Shown: positions 1 to 10,848, counted from the stretch's first letter. The stretch: 64,000 nucleotides of DNA from Pseudomonas sp. DG56-2 (GCF_004803755.1 NZ_CP032311.1:1814501-1878500); one strand, 5' to 3'. Notes: generated from the sequence alone by a model not told the origin. Program-made: numbers and translations.

Positions 1-1
1 C

Positions 2-1918
2 TTCAAGCTGCCCGAGGCCGAACTGGTCGCCGGCAACCTGGAAGCAAACCGCATTTTCAGCGATTTCGAAGACCTGGCCGTACCGACCGTTGTCGCCATC
101 AATGGCATTGCCTTGGGTGGCGGTCTGGAAATGTGCCTGGCAGCCGACTACCGCGTCATGTCCAGCAACGCCAAAATCGGCTTGCCGGAAGTCAAACTGG
201 GTATCTACCCAGGTTTTGGCGGTACGGTTCGCCTGCCGCGCATCATCGGTGCCGACAACGCCATCGAGTGGATTGCCGCTGGCAAGGAAAACCGTGCTGA
301 AGACGCGCTGAAAGTCGGTGCCGTCGATGCCGTGGTTGCGCCCGAGCTGCTGCAGGCTGCGGCCCTCGACCTGATCAAGCGCGTCATCAGTGGCGAGTTC
401 GATTACAAGGCCAAGCGTCAGCCAAAGCTCGAGAAAATCAAGCTCAACGCCATTGAGCAGATGATGTCTTTCGAAACCGCCAAAGGTTTCGTCGCTGGCC
501 AGGCTGGCCCGAACTACCCAGCACCGGTCGAAGCGATCAAGAGCATCCAGAAGGCTGCCAACTTCGGGCGTGACAAAGCGTTGGAAGTTGAAGCGGCAGG
601 TTTTGCCAAGTTGGCCAAGACCTCGGTTGCAGAAAGCCTGATCGGCCTGTTCCTCAACGACCAGGAGCTCAAGCGCAAAGCCAAGGCCCATGACGAAATC
701 GCTCACGACGTGAAGCAGGCCGCCGTACTCGGCGCCGGTATCATGGGTGGCGGCATTGCCTACCAGTCCGCGGTCAAAGGCACGCCGATCCTGATGAAGG
801 ATATCAACGAGGCTGCCATCCAGTTGGGCTTGAACGAAGCGTCCAAGCTGCTCGGCAAACGCGTTGAAAAAGGCCGTCTGACCCCAGCGAAAATGGCCGA
901 AGCGCTCAATGCGATCCGTCCGACCCTGTCGTATGGCGATTTCGCCAACGTCGACATCGTCGTCGAGGCCGTGGTCGAGAACCCAAAGGTCAAGCAAGCA
1001 GTATTGGCTGAAGTGGAAGGCCAGGTGAAGGAAGATGCCATCCTGGCGTCCAACACCTCGACCATCTCCATCAACCTGCTGGCCAAGGCGCTCAAACGTC
1101 CAGAGAACTTTGTCGGCATGCACTTCTTCAACCCGGTACACATGATGCCGCTGGTTGAGGTTATTCGTGGCGAGAAGTCCAGCGACGTGGCAGTTGCCAC
1201 CACCGTTGCCTACGCCAAGAAAATGGGCAAGAACCCCATCGTGGTCAATGACTGCCCAGGCTTTTTGGTCAATCGCGTGCTGTTCCCGTACTTCGGTGGT
1301 TTCGCCCGCCTGGTCAGCGCCGGTGTCGATTTCGTACGCATCGACAAGATCATGGAGAAATTCGGCTGGCCGATGGGCCCTGCCTACCTGATGGACGTAG
1401 TCGGCATCGACACCGGTCACCACGGCCGTGACGTAATGGCCGAAGGCTTCCCAGACCGCATGAAGGACGACCGTCGCTCGGCGATCGATGCGCTTTACGA
1501 AGCCAACCGCCTGGGCCAGAAGAATGGCAAGGGCTTCTACGCCTACGAAACCGACAAGCGCGGCAAGCCGAAGAAAGTTGCCGACGCGGCTGTACTCGAA
1601 GTGCTCAAGCCAATCGTCTACGAGCAGCGTGAAGTCACCGACGAAGACATCATCAACTGGATGATGATCCCGTTGTGCCTGGAAACGGTTCGTTGCCTGG
1701 AAGACGGAATTGTCGAAACGGCGGCCGAAGCCGACATGGGTCTGGTCTACGGCATTGGTTTCCCTCCGTTCCGTGGCGGTGCACTGCGCTATATCGATTC
1801 GATCGGCGTAGCAGAATTCGTTGCCCTGGCAGACAAGTACGCCGATCTGGGTCCGCTGTATCACCCCACCGCGAAGCTGCGTGAAATGGCCAAGAATGGT
1901 CAGAGCTTTTTCGGTTAA
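2..1918 (+). CDS. fadB: FadB, fatty acid oxidation complex alpha subunit (5' end missing)
   Basis: This is the multifunctional enoyl-CoA hydratase / 3-hydroxyacyl-CoA dehydrogenase of beta-oxidation, the alpha subunit of the alpha2beta2 FadBA complex. The frame is open from base 2, so the start lies outside the window; about 638 residues are visible of the usual ~715. The hydratase domain is first, with both expected acidic residues (in [13 protein letters not shown] and [14 protein letters not shown]). The NAD-binding motif [13 protein letters not shown] and the dehydrogenase segment [16 protein letters not shown] follow. FadA starts 29 bases downstream in the same direction, so this is the fadBA operon. 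The nearby psrA gene encodes the fatty-acid-responsive regulator known to control fadBA in pseudomonads. Confidence 0.97.
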   Translation, partial: FKLPEAELVAGNLEANRIFSDFEDLAVPTVVAINGIALGGGLEMCLAADYRVMSSNAKIGLPEVKLGIYPGFGGTVRLPRIIGADNAIEWIAAGKENRAEDALKVGAVDAVVAPELLQAAALDLIKRVISGEFDYKAKRQPKLEKIKLNAIEQMMSFETAKGFVAGQAGPNYPAPVEAIKSIQKAANFGRDKALEVEAAGFAKLAKTSVAESLIGLFLNDQELKRKAKAHDEIAHDVKQAAVLGAGIMGGGIAYQSAVKGTPILMKDINEAAIQLGLNEASKLLGKRVEKGRLTPAKMAEALNAIRPTLSYGDFANVDIVVEAVVENPKVKQAVLAEVEGQVKEDAILASNTSTISINLLAKALKRPENFVGMHFFNPVHMMPLVEVIRGEKSSDVAVATTVAYAKKMGKNPIVVNDCPGFLVNRVLFPYFGGFARLVSAGVDFVRIDKIMEKFGWPMGPAYLMDVVGIDTGHHGRDVMAEGFPDRMKDDRRSAIDALYEANRLGQKNGKGFYAYETDKRGKPKKVADAAVLEVLKPIVYEQREVTDEDIINWMMIPLCLETVRCLEDGIVETAAEADMGLVYGIGFPPFRGGALRYIDSIGVAEFVALADKYADLGPLYHPTAKLREMAKNGQSFFG

Positions 1919-1932
1919 GCGCCCAACGATAG

Positions 1933-3123
<1,191 letters not shown>

Positions 3124-3139
3124 GCGTTTCGCGGGTGGA

Positions 3140-3166
3140 AACCGGGGCCTGGTGCCCCGGTTTTTG
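3140..3166 (+). terminator. Intrinsic terminator of fadBA
   Basis: A 9-bp stem (AACCGGGGC / GCCCCGGTT) with a 5-base loop is followed directly by a T-rich tract, 17 bases after the fadA stop. This is the classic form of a factor-independent terminator. Confidence 0.85.
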
Positions 3167-3200
3167 TTTTTTGCAGTTTTTTTTCAAGAGGGTGAGCAAC

Positions 3201-3452
3201 ATGCAGATACAACCAGGCGTATACCGGCATTACAAGGGGCCTGAGTATCGTGTGTTCGGTACAGCGCGCCATTCCGAAACCGAGGAATGGGTCGTGTTCT
3301 ACCAAGCTCTGTACGGCGAATTCGGCCTTTGGGTTCGGCCACTTTCCATGTTCATGGAGTCGGTCGAGGTTGACGGCGAGCATGTGCCGCGCTTTGCTTT
3401 GGTCACGGCTGAAAAGGATCTGTTTTCTCGCTCCGATGCCGAGGGTGGCTAG
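3201..3452 (+). CDS. DUF1653-family small protein
   Basis: An 83-residue protein starting MQIQPGVYRHYKG with the aromatic-rich core (YRVFGTARHSETEEWVVFYQ, then GLWVRPLSMF) typical of DUF1653. The function is unknown. The frame stays open upstream to 2997, inside fadA, but the ATG at 3201 has a purine-rich site (AAGAGGGTGAG) just before it and fits the family length. It lies between the fadBA terminator and topA. Confidence 0.85.
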   Translation: MQIQPGVYRHYKGPEYRVFGTARHSETEEWVVFYQALYGEFGLWVRPLSMFMESVEVDGEHVPRFALVTAEKDLFSRSDAEGG

Positions 3453-3462
3453 CGCCTCGCGC

Positions 3463-3491
3463 TTGACCTCACTCTGTTGCCACTATATATA
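3463..3491 (+). promoter_or_regulatory. Candidate sigma-70 promoter of topA
   Basis: TTGACC (3463-3468) and TATATA (3486-3491) are separated by exactly 17 bases, about 60 bases before the topA start. The elements are close to consensus; no transcript data are available. Confidence 0.5.
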
Positions 3492-3552
3492 GCGGTGCCG
3501 CGTCAGGTACCTGCCGTGTTTTTATTTTCAGTATTCAGGAATTTTCCGATCC

Positions 3553-6165
3553 ATGGGCAAATCGCTGGTCATTGTGGAATCCCCGGCTAAGGCCAAGACC
3601 ATCAACAAGTATCTGGGCAGCCAGTACGTGGTGAAGTCGAGTATCGGCCATATCCGAGACCTGCCCACCAGCGGTTCGGCCAGCGCCAGCAAAGAGCCTG
3701 CCGCCAAGCGTGGCAAGGCCGCAGCGGGCGAGGCTCCGGCTCTGTCGCCGAAAGAAAAGGCGCGCAAGCAGCTGGTTGCACGCATGGGGGTTGATCCGGA
3801 CCACGGCTGGAAAGCCAAGTACGAGATCCTTCCAGGCAAGGAAAAGGTCATCGAAGAGCTGCGTCGCCTGGCCAAGGATGCCGACACCATCTATCTCGCA
3901 ACCGACTTGGATCGCGAGGGGGAAGCCATTGCCTGGCACCTGCGCGAAGCCATCGGTGGTGACGACAGCCGCTACAAGCGCGTGGTGTTCAACGAAATTA
4001 CCAAAAAGGCCATTCAGGAAGCGTTCTCGCAGCCGGGTGAGCTGGATATCGATCGGGTCAACGCCCAGCAGGCTCGTCGTTTCCTCGATCGCGTAGTGGG
4101 CTACATGGTTTCGCCACTGCTGTGGCAGAAGATCGCCCGTGGTCTGTCAGCCGGTCGCGTGCAGTCGGTCGCGGTAAAGCTTGTGGTCGAGCGTGAGCGT
4201 GAGATCCGTGCCTTCATTCCTGAAGAATACTGGGAAGTGCATGCCGACCTGGGAACCGCCAAAGATGCCAAGGTGCGTTTCGAAGTTGCGCGCGAGAAGG
4301 GCGAGGCTTTCAAACCGCTCAACGAAGCCCAGGCTATGGCGGCATTGGAGAAGCTCAAGGCTTCCAGCTACAGCGTCGCCAAGCGTGAAGACCGTCCTAC
4401 CAGCAGCAAACCGTCTGCTCCTTTCATCACCTCCACCCTGCAGCAGGCGGCGAGCAATCGCCTGGGCTTCGGGGTGAAGAAGACCATGATGATGGCCCAG
4501 CGTCTGTACGAAGCCGGCTACATCACCTATATGCGTACCGACTCGACCAACCTTTCGGCCGACGCGGTGGAAATGGCGCGTAGTTACATCGAGAGCGAAT
4601 TCGGCAAGAAGTACCTGCCAGAAGCGCCGATTGTCTACAGCAGCAAAGAGGGTGCCCAGGAGGCGCACGAGGCGATTCGCCCTTCCGACGTCAACACCCA
4701 CCCGAGCAAACTCGCGGGGATGGAGCGTGATGCCGAGCGCCTCTACGAGCTGATCTGGCGTCAGTTCCTGGCTTGCCAAATGCCACCGGCGCAGTACCTG
4801 TCGACTACCGTCAGCGTGATGGCTGGCGATTTCGAGCTGCGCGCCAAGGGCCGTATTCTCAAGTTCGACGGTTACACCCGCGTGCTGCCACAGCAGACCA
4901 AGCCGGGCGATGATGACGTACTGCCTGAGATGAATCAGGGTGAAGTGCTCAAGCTTATTCAGCTTGATCCAAGCCAGCACTTCACCAAGCCGCCTGCGCG
5001 TTTCTCCGAAGCCAGCCTGGTCAAGGAAATGGAAAAGCGGGGTATCGGCCGTCCTTCCACCTATGCGGCGATCATCTCGACCATCCAGGATCGTGGCTAC
5101 GTCACCCTGCATAACCGTCGGTTCTATTCCGAGAAAATGGGCGACATCGTCACCGAGCGCCTGTCCGAAAGCTTCTCGAACCTGATGGACTACGGCTTTA
5201 CCGCCGGTATGGAAGAAAACCTCGATGACGTGGCTCAAGGTGAGCGCGACTGGAAGAATGTGCTGGATGAGTTCTATGGCGACTTCAGCAACAAGCTCAA
5301 GCTTGCCGAAGATGCTGAGAAGGGCATGCGTGCCAATCAGCCGACGCTGACCAATATCCCCTGCAAGGATTGCGGTCGTCCGATGATGATTCGCACGGCC
5401 TCCACTGGCGTGTTCTTGGGTTGCTCGGGGTATAGCCTGCCGCCTAAAGAACGGTGCAAGGCCACCGTCAACCTGGTCCCGGGTGATGAGATCGCTGCTG
5501 ATGACGAGGGTGAGTCCGAGTCGCGGGTATTGCTCAACAAGCACCGCTGCCCGATCTGCTCCACCGCGATGGACGCATACCTGCTCGACGAGAAGCACAA
5601 GCTGCACATCTGCGGTAACAACCCTGATTGCACCGGCTACGAGATCGAAGAGGGTAGCTACCGCATCAAAGGCTATGAAGGCCCGAGCCTTGAGTGCGAC
5701 AAGTGCGGGAGCGAAATGCAGCTCAAGACCGGCCGCTTTGGCAAGTTCTTCGGCTGCACCAACGCTGAATGCAAAAACACCCGCAAGCTGCTCAAGAGTG
5801 GTGAAGCGGCGCCGCCGAAGATGGACGCGGTGAAAATGCCGGAGCTCAAGTGCGAAAAGGTCAATGACACTTACGTGCTGCGTGACGGTGCTTCGGGACT
5901 GTTCCTGGCCGCCAGCCAGTTCCCGAAAAACCGTGAGACCCGTGCACCGCTGGTAATCGAGATCATTCCGCATAAGGATGAGATCGATCCGAAGTATCAC
6001 TTCCTTTGCGATGCGCCAAAGAAAGATCCTGACGGACGCCCAGCGGTAATTCGCTATAGCCGCAAGACCAAGGAGCAGTACGTGCAGACCGAGGTTGAAG
6101 GTAAGCCTACAGGCTGGCGTGCGTTCTATGACGGCAAGGCCTGGAAGGTCGAAGACAAGCGCTGA
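3553..6165 (+). CDS. topA: DNA topoisomerase I
   Basis: An 870-residue type IA topoisomerase that relaxes negative supercoils. The Toprim domain is N-terminal ([19 protein letters not shown]; later [12 protein letters not shown]). The active-site tyrosine is about Y326 in [14 protein letters not shown]. The C-terminus carries several cysteine modules ([24 protein letters not shown]) typical of the zinc-ribbon repeats of full-length TopA. Length agrees with other pseudomonad TopA proteins. It has its own apparent promoter and ends before a strong hairpin. Confidence 0.97.
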   Translation: MGKSLVIVESPAKAKTINKYLGSQYVVKSSIGHIRDLPTSGSASASKEPAAKRGKAAAGEAPALSPKEKARKQLVARMGVDPDHGWKAKYEILPGKEKVIEELRRLAKDADTIYLATDLDREGEAIAWHLREAIGGDDSRYKRVVFNEITKKAIQEAFSQPGELDIDRVNAQQARRFLDRVVGYMVSPLLWQKIARGLSAGRVQSVAVKLVVEREREIRAFIPEEYWEVHADLGTAKDAKVRFEVAREKGEAFKPLNEAQAMAALEKLKASSYSVAKREDRPTSSKPSAPFITSTLQQAASNRLGFGVKKTMMMAQRLYEAGYITYMRTDSTNLSADAVEMARSYIESEFGKKYLPEAPIVYSSKEGAQEAHEAIRPSDVNTHPSKLAGMERDAERLYELIWRQFLACQMPPAQYLSTTVSVMAGDFELRAKGRILKFDGYTRVLPQQTKPGDDDVLPEMNQGEVLKLIQLDPSQHFTKPPARFSEASLVKEMEKRGIGRPSTYAAIISTIQDRGYVTLHNRRFYSEKMGDIVTERLSESFSNLMDYGFTAGMEENLDDVAQGERDWKNVLDEFYGDFSNKLKLAEDAEKGMRANQPTLTNIPCKDCGRPMMIRTASTGVFLGCSGYSLPPKERCKATVNLVPGDEIAADDEGESESRVLLNKHRCPICSTAMDAYLLDEKHKLHICGNNPDCTGYEIEEGSYRIKGYEGPSLECDKCGSEMQLKTGRFGKFFGCTNAECKNTRKLLKSGEAAPPKMDAVKMPELKCEKVNDTYVLRDGASGLFLAASQFPKNRETRAPLVIEIIPHKDEIDPKYHFLCDAPKKDPDGRPAVIRYSRKTKEQYVQTEVEGKPTGWRAFYDGKAWKVEDKR

Positions 6166-6183
6166 TCAATCGCCATTGATCCA

Positions 6184-6206
6184 ATCGCGGGGCAGGGCCC
6201 CGCGAT
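6184..6206. terminator. Hairpin downstream of topA
   Basis: A perfect 10-bp stem (ATCGCGGGGC / GCCCCGCGAT) with a 3-base loop, 18 bases after the topA stop. There is no clear T-run, so it may be a REP-like palindrome or an mRNA 3'-end stabiliser rather than an efficient terminator. Confidence 0.5.
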
Positions 6207-6270
6207 GCATTTCGGGGCTGCATTAGTGTAAATTCAGTAATCGCCTTGCAGCCTTTCGGAGGGCACCCAG

Positions 6271-6792
6271 ATGGCCCAGGAACTTTACACGCGCACCAAC
6301 CAGAAAATTTACTTCGCAGGCCTGGCTCTCGAGGCTATGGGCAAGGCACAGGACAGCCGGGCAATGAACGCTCAAGCGTTGATTCAGGCTGAGCGCGAAT
6401 CTGCGTTGTTTCACCTCTACGGCGCGCTTCTGGGCCTTTGCCATGAAATTGCCGGCTACTACCGTCTACCGCAAGCCGCGGCTGCGCGTGCGGAGTTGTT
6501 GCTGACTCGCGACGTGCTGGAAGCGGTGGCTATTCCGGAGATGGCCGAGCTGGTTGAATTGGCGGAGCAACGCGAAACCTGGCTCGCGCAACTGTTGAGC
6601 GCTTATGCCGATTTGTTTCGACCGCCGGTCGCGAAAAAAGCGCCGAAAACCGATGTCACCCAGCCTCTGATACAAGCCGTAAGCCTTGATGAGCCTGAGC
6701 AAGCGCCGCTATCTCGGGAGGAGTTGGAGGGTTGGCGGCAAAATCTCAAGGGCCTGACCGTTCGCTTTCGTGAGGGCCTGAGTGAGTGCTGA
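6271..6792 (+). CDS. Conserved pseudomonad protein (DUF6586-like)
   Basis: A 173-residue, mostly helical cytoplasmic protein (MAQELYTRTNQKIYFAGLAL). No catalytic motif or membrane segment is seen. It is preceded by a good ribosome-binding site (GGAGGG) and sits in the conserved block between topA and sulA-lexA. The family name is from memory of pseudomonad annotation and is less sure than the gene itself. The next small gene begins 50 bases later. Confidence 0.7.
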   Translation: MAQELYTRTNQKIYFAGLALEAMGKAQDSRAMNAQALIQAERESALFHLYGALLGLCHEIAGYYRLPQAAAARAELLLTRDVLEAVAIPEMAELVELAEQRETWLAQLLSAYADLFRPPVAKKAPKTDVTQPLIQAVSLDEPEQAPLSREELEGWRQNLKGLTVRFREGLSEC

Positions 6793-6842
6793 TTTAAGCG
6801 CTCGCTGGTACAATACTGGCCTTTCGTGGAGAACAGCCCTTT

Positions 6843-7076
6843 ATGCCAACGTCCTTTCTAGAAATTGTCGAGTTGCCTGATGGCCGGATCGAGCTGCGCC
6901 GCGCCGAGGACGAGGGCTCCCTGGTGACCCTGGATTTCTCCGAGGACGCCAAGGCCTTCTTGCAAGGTCAGCACGTGGAGGTGGCCAAAGCCATGCTCAG
7001 TGTTGGCGTGCAGATGGCTGGCAAGCTGGTCGAAGGTGAAGTCGAACGAGACGATGGGTCGCGCGTTCTGCACTGA
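6843..7076 (+). CDS. Conserved hypothetical protein, 77 aa
   Basis: A small acidic protein (MPTSFLEIVELPDGRIELRR) with a clear ribosome-binding site (GGAGAA). No known domain is recognised. It is conserved at this position beside sulA-lexA in pseudomonads, and ends convergently with sulA, separated by two hairpins. Confidence 0.7.
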   Translation: MPTSFLEIVELPDGRIELRRAEDEGSLVTLDFSEDAKAFLQGQHVEVAKAMLSVGVQMAGKLVEGEVERDDGSRVLH

Positions 7077-7087
7077 TCGAGCGGTAT

Positions 7088-7110
7088 GGCTTCCTTGTTC
7101 TGAGGAAGCC
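7088..7110. terminator. Hairpin between convergent genes
   Basis: An 8-bp stem (GGCTTCCT / AGGAAGCC) with a 7-base loop, 11 bases past the stop of the small + strand gene. No T-run follows, so termination strength is uncertain. Confidence 0.4.
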
Positions 7111-7131
7111 GGACAATATCCAGACTACCGA

Positions 7132-7163
7132 GCCTGAATATCAGCCAAGGCGGATATTCAGGC
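7132..7163. terminator. Hairpin overlapping the 3' end of sulA
   Basis: An 11-bp perfect stem (GCCTGAATATC / GATATTCAGGC) with a 10-base loop that includes the sulA stop codon. It could end transcription or protect mRNA ends for the convergent pair. Confidence 0.4.
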
Positions 7164-7635
7164 TTTGTGCATCTCCGGCGCGGGCGGCATTGCTCAATTG
7201 CATGCGTGCGCTGCTGCTGACGGTGCTCAGCCAGCTGACCACGGTGTGGCTGCGGCCCAGGCGCAGGGCGTCACAAGCCAGTTGCAAGGCACTTTGGTTG
7301 CCGCGTGGTTGCAGCAGCAGAATGCGCTCGCGATTCAGTCCGGCTTCGCGTAGCCAGGCCTGGGTCAGGCTGGCCGGTGGGGCGATCAAGGTTAGCCAGC
7401 GAGCGTCGTGCTCTTCGCTCAACTCGCTCAAATCGCGAAGCATGGGTGCGAGCAGGTTCTGGCAGCTACCCAGAGCGCCACGGAAGGACAGTTCGCTGAA
7501 TACCTGAGCTGTGCCAGGGTGCGACGCAGGCTTGGCGGCTTTCAGTCCGGGCAGCACTGGCTGGGCCAGAAATGCTTCGAACAAGGGCAGTTGCACTTGC
7601 TGCGGTACGTTCTGTGACGCTGGGGGGAACTGCAT
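7141..7635 (-). CDS. sulA: SulA, SOS cell division inhibitor
   Basis: A 164-residue protein of the SulA family, which binds FtsZ and blocks septation after DNA damage. The recognisable core is WLTLIAPPASLTQAWLREAG followed by RILLLQPRG and the RLGRSHTVVSWL segment. It starts 10 bases after lexA on the same strand, so the two form the usual pseudomonad lexA-sulA operon controlled by the LexA boxes upstream of lexA. Confidence 0.9.
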   Translation of the reverse strand: MQFPPASQNVPQQVQLPLFEAFLAQPVLPGLKAAKPASHPGTAQVFSELSFRGALGSCQNLLAPMLRDLSELSEEHDARWLTLIAPPASLTQAWLREAGLNRERILLLQPRGNQSALQLACDALRLGRSHTVVSWLSTVSSSARMQLSNAARAGDAQSLNIRLG

Positions 7636-7645
7636 GACGCCTCCT

Positions 7646-8254
7646 TTATCGACGAATTACGCCGACACTCAAGCCCTCGATCACCAGCTCCTGCTCTTTC
7701 AGGTTGACTTCGATGGGGGCGAACTCGGGGTTTTCCGCAATTAGCCAGACTTTGCTGCCTTCGCGCTGGAAACGCTTGACGGTCACTTCGTCGCCCAGGC
7801 GGGCGACCACGATCTGACCATTGCGAGCTTCGCGGCAGGTGTGCACGGCAAGCAGGTCACCATCAATGATGCCGACATCCTTCATGCTCATGCCGTGAAC
7901 GCGCAGCAAATAGTCGGCCCGCGGATGGAAGAAAGCCGGGTTGATGTTGCAGGACTCTTCGATGTGTTGCTGGGCCAGTATTGGCGCGCCCGCAGCAACG
8001 CGACCGATGATCGGCAGGCTGCTGTCTTCGGTCTTGGTTTCGAGGCCGGGAATGCGGATGCCGCGCGAGGCGCCTGGAGTCATCTCGATTGCGCCCTTGC
8101 GGGCCAGCGCCTTGAGGTGCTCCTCGGCAGCGTTGGGCGATTTGAACCCCAGCTCCTGGGCGATTTCTGCACGGGTCGGCGGAAAGCCGTTGTCTTCCAG
8201 GCAGCGCTTGATAAAAGCCAGAATCTCAGCTTGGCGTGGCGTCAGTTTTAGCAT
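7646..8254 (-). CDS. lexA: LexA, SOS repressor
   Basis: A 202-residue repressor. The winged-helix DNA-binding domain is N-terminal ([29 protein letters not shown], described by position 4-32). The self-cleavage bond is A88-G89 (GRVAAGAP) and the Ser/Lys dyad is S123 (GMSMKD) and K160 (EVTVK). It is transcribed with sulA and divergently from psrA. Two LexA boxes directly upstream imply autoregulation. Confidence 0.97.
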   Translation of the reverse strand: MLKLTPRQAEILAFIKRCLEDNGFPPTRAEIAQELGFKSPNAAEEHLKALARKGAIEMTPGASRGIRIPGLETKTEDSSLPIIGRVAAGAPILAQQHIEESCNINPAFFHPRADYLLRVHGMSMKDVGIIDGDLLAVHTCREARNGQIVVARLGDEVTVKRFQREGSKVWLIAENPEFAPIEVNLKEQELVIEGLSVGVIRR

Positions 8255-8264
8255 TTCGATCGCT

Positions 8265-8280
8265 CTGTCTTTTTATACAG
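8265..8280 (-). promoter_or_regulatory. LexA box 1
   Basis: CTG-N10-CAG (CTGTCTTTTTATACAG), 10 bases before the lexA start codon. It matches the gamma-proteobacterial SOS operator. Confidence 0.85.
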
Positions 8281-8283
8281 TGA

Positions 8284-8299
8284 CTGTAATTATATACAG
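8284..8299 (-). promoter_or_regulatory. LexA box 2
   Basis: CTG-N10-CAG (CTGTAATTATATACAG), 3 bases beyond box 1. Tandem boxes are the known arrangement upstream of lexA in pseudomonads. Confidence 0.88.
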
Positions 8300-8438
8300 T
8301 GAGTGGCAAGCTGCAAGCATCAACCTTTGAGAAAAAGCGGAATATGGCGCTTATGCCTTGCAGTCTGGGGCCTGCAGCTGTGATTTAATACGTGACCGTA
8401 TAGACGCAAAGCGGCCGGATGGACTTGACAAATTACCG

Positions 8439-8460
8439 GTTTGAAACGTATGTTTCAAAC
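8439..8460. promoter_or_regulatory. PsrA operator 1 (overlaps psrA promoter)
   Basis: Inverted repeat with 9-base arms GTTTGAAAC / GTTTCAAAC around a 4-base spacer. A TTGACA -35 element ends at 8430, so the palindrome lies over the spacer and -10 region. PsrA is known to bind GAAAC-N4-GTTTC-type sites and to repress its own gene. Confidence 0.8.
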
Positions 8461-8469
8461 AAGTGTTTG
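8456..8469. promoter_or_regulatory. PsrA operator 2 (half overlapping)
   Basis: CAAAC-N4-GTTTG, sharing its left arm with the right arm of operator 1. Two stacked sites suggest cooperative binding. Confidence 0.6.
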
Positions 8470-8484
8470 TCAGGCGGAGTAGTC

Positions 8485-9198
8485 ATGGCCCAGTCGGAAA
8501 CCGTAGAACGCATTCTCGATGCTGCCGAGCAGTTGTTCGCGGAAAAAGGTTTTGCCGAAACCTCATTGCGGCTGATCACCAGCAAGGCTGGCGTCAACCT
8601 GGCGGCGGTGAACTATCATTTCGGTTCGAAGAAGGCCCTGATCCAGGCGGTCTTCTCACGTTTCCTTGGTCCTTTCTGCGCAAGTCTGGAGCGTGAGCTG
8701 GAGCGCCGCCAGGCTCGTCCCGAGCACAAGCCAAGCCTTGAAGAATTGCTGGAAATGCTGGTAGAGCAGGCCATGGTGGTGCAGCCGCGCAGCGGTAACG
8801 ACCTGTCGATTTTCATGCGTTTGCTGGGCCTGGCTTTCAGTCAGAGCCAGGGTCACCTGCGGCGTTACCTGGAAGACATGTACGGCAAGGTGTTCCGCCG
8901 CTATATGCTGCTGGTCAACGAAGCGGCTCCACGTATTCCGCCTATCGAGTTGTTCTGGCGTGTGCACTTCATGCTGGGCGCTGCAGCCTTCAGTATGTCC
9001 GGCATCAAAGCATTGCGCGCCATCGCTGAAACCGATTTCGGTATCAACACCTCGATCGAGCAGGTCATGCGCTTGATGGTGCCGTTTCTTGCGGCCGGTA
9101 TGCGCGCAGACAGTGGCGTCACCGATGAAGCCATGGCTGCCGCGCAGTTGCGTCCACGCAGCAAGTCATCGAGCCCGGCAGTTACCGCCAAGGCCTGA
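8485..9198 (+). CDS. psrA: PsrA, TetR-family fatty-acid-responsive regulator
   Basis: A 237-residue TetR-family regulator: N-terminal helix-turn-helix (ERILDAAEQLFAEKGFAETS, then AGVNLAAVNYHFGSKKAL) and a C-terminal ligand domain (roughly residues 80-215). PsrA in pseudomonads activates rpoS and represses itself and fadBA, with long-chain fatty acids relieving binding. The frame is open from 8419, but that would place the start inside the operator; the ATG at 8485 follows GGCGGAG. It lies 5.4 kb from the fadBA operon. Confidence 0.92.
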   Translation: MAQSETVERILDAAEQLFAEKGFAETSLRLITSKAGVNLAAVNYHFGSKKALIQAVFSRFLGPFCASLERELERRQARPEHKPSLEELLEMLVEQAMVVQPRSGNDLSIFMRLLGLAFSQSQGHLRRYLEDMYGKVFRRYMLLVNEAAPRIPPIELFWRVHFMLGAAAFSMSGIKALRAIAETDFGINTSIEQVMRLMVPFLAAGMRADSGVTDEAMAAAQLRPRSKSSSPAVTAKA

Positions 9199-9242
9199 GC
9201 CATGGCTGGGCGCGGCGAGCCGCATCGGCTAAGCTAGCGCCC

Positions 9243-9767
9243 ATGCCCAGTCTCGATTTACTGCACATTTCCCTTGCCGATCAATGCCTCTATGGGTTCT
9301 ACCAGGGGCACTTGCGCGTGCGTCTGCCCGTTTCCACTGCACTGAAGGGCGCCGGAGAAGCCAATGGCTCTGGTTGTACGCCGCGCGGCCGCCATCAGGT
9401 GCGAGCAAAGATCGGAACGGGTTTGCCCCAAGGGGCAGTGCTGCGTGGTCGACGCTGGAGCGGTGAAGTCTGGACGCCGCAGCTCCATGCGCAGTATCCG
9501 GGCCGTGACTGGGTTCTCAGTCGTATCCTCTGGCTCAGCGGTTGCGAGCCTGGATTCAATCGCCTGGGGTCGGTCGATACGTTTCGACGTTACATATATT
9601 TGCACGGCACGCCTGACAGCGAACCTTTAGGCGTGCCGTTGTCCCATGGCTGTGTCCGCCTGCGCAATGCCGACCTGTTGCATCTGTTTGACCGGGTGCC
9701 GGTGCATTGTGCAGTGCAGATCGAAGAAGCTGCGTGCCCTCAATGGGTCGACGCGCCCCTGAACTGA
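9243..9767 (+). CDS. L,D-transpeptidase (YkuD domain)
   Basis: A 174-residue protein with the YkuD catalytic signature: H121 in LHGTPDSEPLG and the SHGCVRLRN motif with the nucleophile C137 and R139. Such enzymes make 3-3 peptidoglycan cross-links or attach lipoproteins. No convincing signal peptide is visible at the N-terminus (MPSLDLLHISLADQ), which is odd for a periplasmic enzyme. nagZ follows after 10 bases, suggesting co-transcription with cell-wall recycling. Confidence 0.85.
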   Translation: MPSLDLLHISLADQCLYGFYQGHLRVRLPVSTALKGAGEANGSGCTPRGRHQVRAKIGTGLPQGAVLRGRRWSGEVWTPQLHAQYPGRDWVLSRILWLSGCEPGFNRLGSVDTFRRYIYLHGTPDSEPLGVPLSHGCVRLRNADLLHLFDRVPVHCAVQIEEAACPQWVDAPLN

Positions 9768-9777
9768 AGGATCTAAT

Positions 9778-10788
9778 ATGAGTGCCAGCCTGCAAGGCTC
9801 CCTGATGGTGGACATCGCCGGTACCTGGCTGACCGCCGAAGATCGCCAGCTTTTGCGCCAGCCCGAAGTGGCGGGCTTGATCATTTTTGCCCGCAACATT
9901 GAATGCCCTCGCCAGGTACGCGAATTGGCGGCTTCGATCCGTGCCGTTCGCCCGGACCTGATTCTGGCAGTGGATCAGGAGGGTGGACGGGTCCAGCGCC
10001 TGCGCCAGGGCTTTGTAAGGCTGCCAGCCATGCGTGCGCTGGCCGACAATGACAATGCCGAGTACCTGGCCGAGCAATGCGGCTGGTTGATGGCCACTGA
10101 AGTGCTGGCTGTAGGCTTGGACTTGAGCTTTGCCCCGGTTTTGGATCTTGATCATCAGCGCAGTGCTGTAGTCGGCAGCCGCGCGTTCGAAGCTGATCCG
10201 CTGCGTGCAACCGCCCTGGCCGGCGCATTCATTCGGGGTATGAACGCCGCAGGCATGGCCGCATGTGGGAAGCACTTCCCCGGCCATGGTTGGGCTGAAG
10301 CGGACTCCCATGTTGCGATTCCCACCGACGAGCGCAGTCTGGAAGAGATCCGTGCTGTCGACCTGGTGCCTTTTGCCCGCCTCAGTGGCCAACTGGCTGC
10401 GGTGATGCCTGCGCATGTGATCTATCCACACGTCGACAGCCAGCCCGCAGGTTTCTCGCGGCGTTGGCTGCAGGACATCCTGCGCGGTGAACTGGGCTTT
10501 GACGGGGTGATCTTCAGTGATGACCTGTCGATGGCAGGCGCGCATGTCGTCGGCGATGCTGCCAGCCGTATCGAGGCTGCGTTGACTGCCGGTTGTGACA
10601 TGGGGCTGGTGTGCAACGACCGGGCAGCTGCTGAATTGGCGCTAACCGCTGCGCAGCGGTTGAAGGTCAAGCCCTCGCCACGTATTGCGCAGATGCGCGG
10701 GCAGGGTTTTGCACGTACTGACTATCGTCAGCAGCCGCGCTGGCTGGAAGCGCTCGGGGCGTTGAAAGAGGCTCAGTTGGTCGATTGA
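9778..10788 (+). CDS. nagZ: NagZ, beta-N-acetylhexosaminidase
   Basis: A 336-residue family GH3 cytoplasmic enzyme that removes GlcNAc from anhydro-muropeptides during peptidoglycan recycling; its products influence AmpC induction in pseudomonads. The signature KHFPGHG is at 165-171, the loop histidine is H178 (DSH), and the nucleophile is D248 in GVIFSDDLSM. It lies 10 bases after the L,D-transpeptidase. Confidence 0.96.
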   Translation: MSASLQGSLMVDIAGTWLTAEDRQLLRQPEVAGLIIFARNIECPRQVRELAASIRAVRPDLILAVDQEGGRVQRLRQGFVRLPAMRALADNDNAEYLAEQCGWLMATEVLAVGLDLSFAPVLDLDHQRSAVVGSRAFEADPLRATALAGAFIRGMNAAGMAACGKHFPGHGWAEADSHVAIPTDERSLEEIRAVDLVPFARLSGQLAAVMPAHVIYPHVDSQPAGFSRRWLQDILRGELGFDGVIFSDDLSMAGAHVVGDAASRIEAALTAGCDMGLVCNDRAAAELALTAAQRLKVKPSPRIAQMRGQGFARTDYRQQPRWLEALGALKEAQLVD

Positions 10789-10791
10789 CCT

Positions 10792-10844
10792 CGCCGGGCA
10801 GGCCCCACTGGAAACACATTGCCAGTGGGCGTTAGCCCCGGCGG
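10792..10844. repeat. Nested hairpin between nagZ and the helicase gene
   Basis: Inner stem CCCACTGG / CCAGTGGG (10804-10811 with 10822-10829) and outer arms CGCCGGG / CCCGGCG. It lies between convergent genes and resembles a REP-type palindrome; it may act as a two-way terminator. Confidence 0.5.
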
Positions 10845-10848
10845 GGAT

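Noticed and set aside
4147..6000. 617-residue minus-strand open frame opposite topA
   Set aside because: Fully antisense to the well-conserved topA; long antisense frames are expected in G+C-rich codon usage. No domain seen.
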